Shown here one piece after another: positions 38,696 through 45,192 of a stretch of 64,000 nt of DNA (position 1 is the first letter of the stretch; every line of letters begins with the position of its first letter). This DNA comes from Thiomicrorhabdus marina (lineage in GTDB: Bacteria > Pseudomonadota > Gammaproteobacteria > Thiomicrospirales > Thiomicrospiraceae), in NCBI RefSeq assembly GCF_017571465.1, contig NZ_JAGETV010000010.1, positions 1 to 64,000 on the forward strand, written 5' to 3'. The notes beneath the pieces are model-generated. The model was given only the letters and a program-made list of their open reading frames with translations. It made no database searches and was not told the DNA's origin. The position numbers and the translations under genes are program-made.

Positions 38696-39032
38696 TTAAT
38701 AACCCAGCTTTGTAATCATGCGACGATCACGTTTGGTCGGTCTTCCGGCCCCTTTATCACGATAGCCGTGCAACGCCATATCATCGGTCGGTTTACGCTG
38801 ACTAAGCACTTCGCTATCCAATTGATACATAGTCTGTGCTTGCTCGGCATTGCCACGCTTATCACTAACTATCAGCACCGTCACTTCAACTTGGCGGTGC
38901 ACTTGAGTAATTTGCAATTTATCACCGACCTGCAAGGTTTTACTCGGTTTCGGCTTGTGACCGTTCAGCTCGACTTTACCGCCCTTAATCGCTTCCAGAG
39001 CCACACCTCGAGTCTTAAAGAAGCGCGCTGCC
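38696..39032 (-). pseudogene. hslR: Native hslR, 3' part (interrupted by the island)
   Basis: This is the native heat-shock protein 15 gene, lacking its 5' end. Its first readable codons after the break are Ala-Ala-Arg-Phe-Phe-Lys-Thr-Arg, the S4 RNA-binding core, and it then runs unbroken to its stop at 38696. Its missing 5' end, MDKLRVDKWL, lies at 51617-51648 beyond the island. The joined gene gives MDKLRVDKWLWAARFF, matching the HslR pattern. An in-frame start 39004 could at most make a truncated product. HslR recycles free 50S subunits carrying nascent chains. Confidence 0.9.
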
Positions 39033-39491
39033 TAAAATTTATAAACAGCTAAAATTGTATCCTATTTAGAGAGTGAGTGAGTGTAGTCCCAGAAAAAATA
39101 GTGGCTACAATCATAACCTCTAAGAATAAATACATACGCTTTTCAAAATACAAATATTTTCTTAGAGAATCTGTTCCCTTAATTCATAATACACATACAA
39201 ATTTACGAAACGCCTGCATTTATTCTAAACAAATCTCGATGCTATTTCTTGTCAGGTTTATGGTCAGACCTATGGCTATGAATTTACCAGCCTTACACAT
39301 TTTTGCCCATTATATTTAACTTTTACCAATTAAATAGCGTTTCGAGCCATCGAGCGCGTGAATCACCACCTATTCAGCTAGACATTTCTCAGCGACTTAT
39401 TTTTTGTCGTTTGAAGCTAGGCCATTAATAGCAAACTAAGCAATCAAGCCTTTATAATTCTTTCTACAAACCAAATAAGGATTTATTTAAA
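39033..39491. other. Gene-free left end of the island
   Basis: This is an AT-rich 459-bp stretch between the hslR break and the replacement hslR. Its short ORFs look like chance. It presumably holds the left terminal recombination site, beginning TAAAATTTATAAACAGC, and the promoter of the replacement hslR. I see no clear inverted match to the right end. Confidence 0.5.
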
Positions 39492-39869
39492 TTGATCGCA
39501 GAAACAAGGCTCAGATTAGACAAATGGTTGTTAAGTGCAAGGTTTTTTAAAACCCGTGGTGTGGCCTTGGATGCCATTAAGGGTGGAAAAGTCGAACTAA
39601 ATGGCCATAAACCCAAACCGAGTAAAACCGTGCAAGTAGGGGATAAGCTCAAAATCACTCAAGTACACCGTACAGTTGAAGTGACAGTATTAATTTTGAG
39701 CGATAAACGTGGTAATGCAGAACAGGCGCAGACACTTTATCAACTTGATAGTGAAGTCCTCAACCAGCGTAAGCCGACTGCAGATATGGCTCTCATGGGG
39801 TATCGTGATAAAGGTGCGGGTCGTCCAACGAAACGTGACCGCCGTAAAATCGATAAATTGGATTGGTAG
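39492..39869 (+). CDS. hslR: Heat-shock protein 15 (island-borne replacement copy)
   Basis: This 125-aa S4-domain RNA-binding protein is complete: TRLRLDKWLLSARFFKTRG, then GGKVELNGHKPKPSK and a basic C-terminus (GRPTKRDRRKIDKLDW). HslR binds free 50S subunits carrying a tRNA-linked nascent chain and promotes recycling. The start is TTG at 39492, with AAGGAT about ten bases upstream. It resembles the interrupted native gene (opposite strand) but differs at many synonymous positions, so it came from another lineage with the island and probably compensates for the disruption. Confidence 0.9.
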   Translation: MIAETRLRLDKWLLSARFFKTRGVALDAIKGGKVELNGHKPKPSKTVQVGDKLKITQVHRTVEVTVLILSDKRGNAEQAQTLYQLDSEVLNQRKPTADMALMGYRDKGAGRPTKRDRRKIDKLDW

Positions 39870-39893
39870 CATCAAATCCTAAACACTACCAAT

Positions 39894-40436
39894 TTAAAGC
39901 CTTCTGTATAAAGTCGCCACACCAATACCCAGTTGTTTAGCTACAGCTTCTTTTGTCATTCCAGAATCTACCAAAACTCTTGCTGATTGGATAATCGAGT
40001 CGTCGATAGGTTTACGACCTTTGAATTTGCCTTCGGCTTTTGCTCGATTAATTCCAATGCGTTGTCGTTCAAGCATCATTTCTCGTTCAAGTTCCGCAAG
40101 TCCAGACAACATTGTAAAAAGTAGTTTGCCAACCCCTGATGCAATATCGATTCCGTTTAGCTGGTCAACAAAGACAGCAACACCTCTTTCTTGAAGAGTC
40201 TCAACGGTTTCCAGCACTTCGCTCGTTTTACGCCCAAGACGGGATACGTGATAAACGATCAAGGTATCCCCTTTCTCAAGTTTATTGAGTAGCTCTTGAA
40301 ATTTTGGTCTGTCAGTCGTGGTTCCTGTAAATTTTTCAGTGACAATCGCATCGTACTCATATTTTCCTGCAAGATATTGGGCTTGCTGCTCTGCATTTTG
40401 TTCTTCTGTTGATACTCGACTGTAAATGTATTTCAT
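39894..40436 (-). CDS. Serine recombinase (Tn3-type resolvase/invertase family)
   Basis: This 180-aa site-specific recombinase has the catalytic Ser in YSRVSTEEQ, the conserved DRPKFQELLNKLEKGDTLIV and YHVSRLGRK segments, the long E-helix LAELEREMMLERQRIGI and a C-terminal Hin-type helix-turn-helix (TKEAVAKQLGIGVATLYRR). It lies tail-to-tail with the replacement hslR. Repeats upstream (40437-40470) fit a res-like site. It could resolve co-integrates or invert DNA, or be a passenger. Confidence 0.93.
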   Translation of the reverse strand: MKYIYSRVSTEEQNAEQQAQYLAGKYEYDAIVTEKFTGTTTDRPKFQELLNKLEKGDTLIVYHVSRLGRKTSEVLETVETLQERGVAVFVDQLNGIDIASGVGKLLFTMLSGLAELEREMMLERQRIGINRAKAEGKFKGRKPIDDSIIQSARVLVDSGMTKEAVAKQLGIGVATLYRRL

Positions 40437-40470
40437 ATCACTATCCTTTTAGAGTTAGTGATAGTCTATC
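40437..40470 (-). promoter_or_regulatory. Res-like inverted repeats before the serine recombinase
   Basis: ATCACTA (40437-40443) and TAGTGAT (40456-40462) form an inverted repeat. GATAGTCTATC (40460-40470) is an overlapping near-palindrome. These directly precede the recombinase start and are plausible binding subsites for it, serving as recombination site and operator. Confidence 0.45.
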
Positions 40471-40671
40471 ATAAGAGTGTGCTGCTTCAGGTTTAATGAT
40501 AGGTTTTTGATGATGTTTGATTTCTATCTTTGGAGGTAGCTCTAGTGAGGATTTTTGAGAGAGAAATTCTCGGTTCCTTGCGAGAGCGGCTTGCTTGCCG
40601 CATCTTGCAACATGGTTTCTCGGGGGGATTAACCACCCATATTTCTATGGGCGCATAAATTTTAGAAATAA

Positions 40672-40706
40672 AAAACCGGCCGGTAGAATCTCCACCGCCT
40701 GGTTTA
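40672..40706 (-). terminator. Terminator-like hairpin
   Basis: AACCGGCCGGT (40674-40684) pairs with ACCGCCTGGTT (40694-40704) over 9 of 11 positions. On the minus strand it is followed by six Ts. It would shield the resolvase from upstream minus-strand transcription. Confidence 0.55.
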
Positions 40707-40802
40707 CTTTAAATCAAAAAGGGGTTCATTAATTAACTTTACGAAGTTAAAATCGTGTGATAAATATATTTTTTATTAAAATTGTAAGAAAGGTGCTTTT
40801 TC

Positions 40803-41534
40803 ATGGCGATAAAAACAACTGTAATAACCATTAAGAGAATTGAAATAAATCGTCATTCGACATCAGGAGCTTATGAAAAAACGGTTCACTATAAAGATGT
40901 CGATGCTTGGGGGGAATACCCTAATGGAGAGACCGTTTACCTAAATGATTTATTTATAGACTTTAACCAATTGTCTAGCGCCCTCTCATTATCAGAAGGA
41001 CATAAACTGAAAGCCAAGTCAATAGTTGATTCCTCAGATGGTAATACAATTTATGAGTATGTTGAGAACTCAACAAATGGAAAAACTTATTTCAGGAAAG
41101 CCAAGGAGAGTACTGGGCTATTTGAGTTTTTGATTCTATCTCTATTTATGATTCCATTAGCATACGTGCCTTTCGCTAATTGGCTCACAATATATTTTGG
41201 ATTATCTCCAATACATTTTTCCCATAAGCAGCACAAATTGCTTTCAGACTTAAAAACTAATGTTGATATCAATATTCAGAAATCTAAACTTCCAACCATA
41301 GTTAAGTTAATTTTAATAACGCCCGCGTTTATTATTGGTTTGTTGTATTTTAATGTATTTTTCGATGGTTTTGTCTTCTGGAGCACGCCAACCAGTGAAG
41401 AACAAGATATCTATGTTGTAACATCTGCCTTTCTGGCCGCATACGGAATATTTGGGGGAATAATTAGTTTAATCATCCTCCAAACTAAATATGATAGTGA
41501 AGTGAAGCGAATACTTATTAACCACAGCATTTAA
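40803..41534 (+). CDS. Unrecognised membrane protein, probable island cargo
   Basis: I do not recognise this 243-aa protein. A soluble N-terminal region of about 105 residues (rich in beta-type residues and Tyr/Lys) is followed by hydrophobic segments at about 107-133, 165-188 and 205-227, with a short charged C-terminus. No signal peptide or enzymatic motif is seen. Base composition is AT-rich, unlike the host genes and unlike the recombinase operon, suggesting separate origin. Cargo genes near the ends of such islands often serve phage defence or competition, but nothing here shows that. Confidence 0.7.
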   Translation: MAIKTTVITIKRIEINRHSTSGAYEKTVHYKDVDAWGEYPNGETVYLNDLFIDFNQLSSALSLSEGHKLKAKSIVDSSDGNTIYEYVENSTNGKTYFRKAKESTGLFEFLILSLFMIPLAYVPFANWLTIYFGLSPIHFSHKQHKLLSDLKTNVDINIQKSKLPTIVKLILITPAFIIGLLYFNVFFDGFVFWSTPTSEEQDIYVVTSAFLAAYGIFGGIISLIILQTKYDSEVKRILINHSI

Positions 41535-41681
41535 ATTTCACGATGGCAATAAACATCTCACTCGGACGATAAAATAGCAAATTGCGGTCTTAATATTGAC
41601 GCTCGCTAATTGGGTATCGGTTCTGGCAGTTGAACCGGCATTGGATAGGTCAATTAACTTACTCTGTTTGTACTTAATTAA

Positions 41682-41874
41682 GTGACTTTTTCTCATATCC
41701 TGATAATACAAAATTTTGTGTTATCAGTAGAAAAAGGACACCCACGTTTCTCTGAAATACAAAGGCCAAAAGCAGCTGTCTGTATGGTTGCAAACCAGTT
41801 ACTGTAAAAAGCGTGGTATTACACTAGGAACAGTTGCTCCAATCATTAAGCAGACAATTGCAAGTGGGCAGTAA
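41682..41874 (+). pseudogene. Frameshifted small gene remnant
   Basis: A reading frame from GTG at 41682 runs to TAA at 41805 and would continue in the next frame to TAA at 41872-41874 if the T at 41805 were removed. The repaired C-terminal half reads IQRPKAAVCMVANQLL, then KKRGITLGTVAPIIKQTI. The smooth join argues for one coding sequence broken by one extra base. The family was not recognised. Confidence 0.4.
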
Positions 41875-41956
41875 CGTCACGCATAATAAGCGCAAGCAGA
41901 CATAGGCAAATTTTCCGCTGGCACTGCAAGTTTTCCCTTGTTGCGGGCGTTAAATG
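41871..41956 (+). repeat. attC-like segment
   Basis: It starts at the remnant's stop (GTAACG) and ends in a full GTTRRRY-type core (GTTAAAT at 41949-41955). Imperfectly complementary inner arms (GCGCAAGCAG and CTTGTTGCG) lie between, the architecture of integron attC sites. The left core matches only partly, so the call is tentative. Confidence 0.3.
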
Positions 41957-42027
41957 GAGTAGAACCCTTCCAATTTAATTACCTAACAGACTCCGCTGAC
42001 GCTCCGCAGCCCTTAACGCCCGACAAG
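41937..42027. repeat. Inverted repeat of about 15 bp
   Basis: CTTGTTGCGGGCGTTAA (41937-41953) is complementary to TTAACGCCCGACAAG (42013-42027) apart from a two-base bulge, with 59 bp between. It may mark two attC-like ends in opposite orientation. Confidence 0.5.
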
Positions 42028-42169
42028 CGGGCTTGGGCTTTGGCTGTCTAAATAGGCGCAAGGGGACTTTTGCATTTGGCCGTAATTACGTCTATTGCGT
42101 CACAACCCAGCATTTTGACAGAGCATCTTTTGTTCTACGGCAAGCAAGCTTGCCTATGCTTCACTTCGT

Positions 42170-44275
42170 TCAGCTTGATTGAGCTATCAATTCAGCTAGG
42201 TATGTTTGACGTATATTTGATGCTGACTGGCGCTGAACGGCATGATTGAATGTAAGTTCACTACCAACAATGTCCAGCTTGGATTCCACTCGTGTTACTG
42301 CTGTATAAAGCCACGAGCGGTCAACAATTCTTGAACCCTTTAGTGCCACAATGACATGCTCAAATTGAGAGCCTTGCGCTTTATGCAGGGTAATAGCATA
42401 AGCAAGACTTAACGAATCAAATAAGTCGTTATCCAATTCCAGAACGGAACCATCTTCAAGCTCTACAGCACCCCAATTTTCGATACTGACAAGTTTACCC
42501 AAAGACCCATTTTGAACACCAGCCTGATAGTTATTCTTGGTAAAAATCACAGGGTCTCCAAGCCTGAATTCAGTCCGATATTTCTGCTCAAACAAACTTA
42601 GCTCCATTGGAATGCCATTTGGATTTTTTAAATCTTGTGCAAGGAGGTTAATTTCACTCACCATTTGTTTAGTCGGAGCCAGAATCATGGCATCCAAGGA
42701 GGACTGAATCATTAATTCAACGCACTGTTTTGCAATGAAATCATCAGGCGAGTGATGAAATGAAATACACCCTGAATTCAATTGGTTTGGCAACTCTCCA
42801 TTTTTGATGGCATTGGCATAATCGGGTACACCTGATTCAGAAGACTGACGTTGAACGATGGTGAGTTCTGAGACTGCAACCGCATTAGATTTGATGGTGT
42901 CGTTTAAAACGACTCCTGAACCAATTGGAGGGAGCTGGTATGAATCTCCAACCATAAGGATTCTGCAATCAGGATGAATGTGTTTAACGAGGCGGTACAT
43001 GGTTGCAATATCAACCATTCCAGCTTCATCGATGACCAAGAGTTTTTTGCCTTGCTCGACTGGCTTTTCTCGAAGCAATCGTGCGATAGTCGTTGTGATA
43101 AAGCCAATGGATTCATGCATCCGTTTTGCCGCTCGCCCAGCAAGAGCAACAGGAATAATCGTGAATCCCGTTTCATTCATGGCTCTGAGCGCGGTTCGGA
43201 TAACCGTCGTTTTTCCTGTGCCTGCACCGCCCGTAATGCAACTAATATGATTTTTCATTGAAGTCGAAATCGCTTCAATCTGTTCAGAGGTTAACGCATA
43301 AGGGAGTTCACTCAACATCAGTTGAAGTGCGTTTTGATGTTCATTACTCCAGTCATCTACTTGGGAAGCTAAAAGCTTGAACCGTTTTGCGACCACCTGC
43401 TCCATGATGTAGGTTGAGGTGAGATGATAACGCTCATCTTGTTTGATGAATGACAGCTTGTTAGCACCCACTGTGAATGCCTTTTCTACCAATCCACCGT
43501 ATGCCCCTAATAGGGTCTCTAATCTGGGTTTTAAGTCAGATGCTTTTGCAATGGTATGGCCTTTTTCAGAATGTTTTCTCAAAGAATCTTCTATCGCGGC
43601 AGACAAGCGGTTTTCGCTGTCTTTTTGGTATCCAAAATGTTTTTGGGCAATTGCATCAGCTTGTTTGAAGTTCAAACCCATCGTGACAAGGTGATAGGGG
43701 TTTTGTTTAATTTGCTCGACAGAATCTGTCTTATGAAGCTTGATTAAGCGCTTTTGAATGGCAAGAGGAATCTCTTTTTCGGTCATCCATTGTGTGTACT
43801 TAAGATTAGAATACTTCTCATAGCCCCTCAGAAGCGATTCTAGCGATTTTTTCGTTAAATGATTGGTAAGTACTGCAATATCCTGTTTTTCGCAAATCTC
43901 GAAGATTTGAGAGCCAAACGTATTCCATAACTCACGAGCCTTTGATTCCCCAATTCCCTTGAAGTCTTTGTCATCCGTTAGAAACCGAACAAACGCTTCG
44001 TTTGAACTTGGCAAAACAGCTGTGAGTTTTGGTTCAGTGTAGGTTTTTGCTTTCATCACATAGCTGCCATGAGACTGCTCTGACTCAATGCATGCACCTT
44101 CAACTTGCCATACTTGCCCTAAAGCGGGTTCTAGACTGATATGGGAGGGCGTGGTGCGAACATACACAACGGTTCTAGCGTCAATGCAATTGCCTTGGTC
44201 ATCGACCAGAATGGCTGAAAAATTGACGTGTTTAGCGTTGCTTTGATAAATCGCGGTGATGCGAACAAGATTCAT
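42170..44275 (-). CDS. RecD2-like superfamily 1 DNA helicase
   Basis: This 701-aa ATP-dependent 5'-3' helicase is of the RecD2/TraA branch. An N-terminal OB-like region is followed by helix-hairpin-helix segments (FKGIGESKARELW about 105-118, a second near NFKQADAIAQKHFG), then motor motifs: Walker A GGAGTGKT (349-356), Walker B LLVIDEAGMVD, motif III GDSYQLPPIG, then ITLHKAQGSQFEHVIV and LYTAVTR. Its start overlaps the preceding 135-aa gene by 4 bp, so it is translationally coupled to the recombinase operon. It may help element replication or mobilisation, or be cargo. Confidence 0.88.
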   Translation of the reverse strand: MNLVRITAIYQSNAKHVNFSAILVDDQGNCIDARTVVYVRTTPSHISLEPALGQVWQVEGACIESEQSHGSYVMKAKTYTEPKLTAVLPSSNEAFVRFLTDDKDFKGIGESKARELWNTFGSQIFEICEKQDIAVLTNHLTKKSLESLLRGYEKYSNLKYTQWMTEKEIPLAIQKRLIKLHKTDSVEQIKQNPYHLVTMGLNFKQADAIAQKHFGYQKDSENRLSAAIEDSLRKHSEKGHTIAKASDLKPRLETLLGAYGGLVEKAFTVGANKLSFIKQDERYHLTSTYIMEQVVAKRFKLLASQVDDWSNEHQNALQLMLSELPYALTSEQIEAISTSMKNHISCITGGAGTGKTTVIRTALRAMNETGFTIIPVALAGRAAKRMHESIGFITTTIARLLREKPVEQGKKLLVIDEAGMVDIATMYRLVKHIHPDCRILMVGDSYQLPPIGSGVVLNDTIKSNAVAVSELTIVQRQSSESGVPDYANAIKNGELPNQLNSGCISFHHSPDDFIAKQCVELMIQSSLDAMILAPTKQMVSEINLLAQDLKNPNGIPMELSLFEQKYRTEFRLGDPVIFTKNNYQAGVQNGSLGKLVSIENWGAVELEDGSVLELDNDLFDSLSLAYAITLHKAQGSQFEHVIVALKGSRIVDRSWLYTAVTRVESKLDIVGSELTFNHAVQRQSASNIRQTYLAELIAQSS

Positions 44276-44679
44276 ACATGAATGCCCATTTCTTCAATCA
44301 CTTGAGCCAGTTCTTCGAGTCGGGCAAGCTTGGCTTTGAGTTCTAGATTTTCCTTTTCAAGGCTAGCGAGACGTTTTGAATCCATCACCTTGTCGGACTT
44401 GGCTTCATACAATGGAGCGTCTGCTTTCTCGCATTCACCTTTTTCGGATAGTCGAGGTAACACTCCCTGCACTCTTAAATCTTCTTCTAGAGTTTCAAGT
44501 CGTTCTCTAATGCGAGGATTTTGGGTTAATGCAGACTTGGCAAAACCGCAAGCTTTGGTAATATCTCCTCGCTTAAGCTTTCCCCTGTGGGTGATGTTTG
44601 CATAGCTCTCAGGTGTTTGAACCTCAATCCATTGCTCGAAGGCTTGAAAGTTGGCTTCTGCTTTTTGCTGACCGTTCAT
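44272..44679 (-). CDS. Small coiled-coil protein, VPA1267-like
   Basis: This 135-aa protein starts NGQQKAEANFQAFEQWIE, has a helix-turn-helix-like centre (LKRGDITKACGFAKSALTQNPRIRERL, about residues 36-62) and ends in a Leu/Glu/Lys coiled coil (about 102-128). The layout recalls TnpC of Tn554, a small accessory protein of the recombination complex, and the VPA1267 family that I remember as accompanying GMT elements. That is memory, not a search. It overlaps the helicase gene by 4 bp and follows the preceding gene by 3 bp. Confidence 0.7.
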   Translation of the reverse strand: MNGQQKAEANFQAFEQWIEVQTPESYANITHRGKLKRGDITKACGFAKSALTQNPRIRERLETLEEDLRVQGVLPRLSEKGECEKADAPLYEAKSDKVMDSKRLASLEKENLELKAKLARLEELAQVIEEMGIHV

Positions 44680-44682
44680 GAC

Positions 44683-45192
44683 TTACACCAACTTTAATCT
44701 GCGTTTTACATCAAGGGGTAGGCGTTCTAGCGTGCGCTCTAATACCTGATCTGTGGTGGTGGCTGAGATTTGCTCATCTCTTGCTTTTAGCTCCCTTACC
44801 GCCTTTATCAATTCATCCTTTGTCTTTGCCTTATTGCCGCTGTATCGCTTCGCCAGTTTTGCTTCTTTAGCTTTATGCAGTTTTTCGTTAGTCTCGTCTA
44901 ACTCTTTTTTCAAGAACTCGGCGTAGTTCACAGAATGGAAGATCGCTTGCATCTTCACACCAACGACTTTTGCGACTTCACTTTTGGAAATTTCAAAGTT
45001 TCCTTTTTTGATGAAATCCACTTTCTTGCTGTGATTACGGATATATCTCAATTTTTCGCTATAGAGACTCTGTATCGCTTCATAAGCGGCTTCGGAGCTA
45101 TTTTTATTCGTTACCCAAGCTGGACGCGACGCTTGCTCTAAAGATGGTTCGAGCTCTTCCTTATCAAGAAATTCATCTAAGTAGTCACTCAT
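44683..45192 (-). CDS. Small helix-turn-helix/coiled-coil protein (candidate GmtX)
   Basis: This 169-aa protein has an acidic N-terminus, a helix-turn-helix-like region (FEISKSEVAKVVGVKMQAIFHSVNYAEFLKKEL, about 69-101) and a strongly charged coiled coil (ELDETNEKLHKAKEAKLAKRY and KTKDELIKAVRELKARDEQI), with a basic C-terminal end. It overlaps the 930-aa gene by 4 bp. By position it is the candidate for GmtX, the small member of the GMT trio, but I am not sure of the sequence match. A TnpC-like DNA-binding accessory role is inferred. Confidence 0.6.
   Translation of the reverse strand: MSDYLDEFLDKEELEPSLEQASRPAWVTNKNSSEAAYEAIQSLYSEKLRYIRNHSKKVDFIKKGNFEISKSEVAKVVGVKMQAIFHSVNYAEFLKKELDETNEKLHKAKEAKLAKRYSGNKAKTKDELIKAVRELKARDEQISATTTDQVLERTLERLPLDVKRRLKLV

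Larger units (their letters stand above)
40437..40802. other. Structured gene-free stretch between resolvase and membrane gene
   Basis: Besides the res-like repeats, this 366-bp stretch contains several short hairpins: GAGAGAAATTCTC around 40560, GCGGC/GCCGC around 40586-40601, CCCATA/TATGGG around 40636-40651 and the stem at 40672-40706. No protein was recognised on either strand. Part is probably the leader and promoter of the resolvase gene. Confidence 0.45.
41535..42169. other. Gene-free stretch with decayed gene and attC-like repeat
   Basis: This 635-bp stretch holds a frameshifted coding remnant (41682-41874), an attC-like segment right after its stop, and a large inverted repeat. It looks like a scar of a lost gene-cassette insertion. 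The last 100 bases carry a GGCAAG/CTTGCC hairpin (about 42139-42154) that may end the helicase operon. Confidence 0.5.

Noticed and set aside
38696-39004. A complete 102-aa gene at the left edge
   Set aside because: Sequence upstream of 39004 still encodes HslR (ARFFKTRG) up to the break at 39032, so it is a truncated gene and not a full one.
39077-39319. An 80-aa reading frame in the island's left end
   Set aside because: No ribosome-binding site, unusual composition and no pattern recognised; judged chance in AT-rich DNA.
40545-40720. A CRISPR array or tandem-repeat antitoxin RNA
   Set aside because: The hairpins differ from each other and there is no regular repeat spacing; no cas or toxin gene is adjacent.
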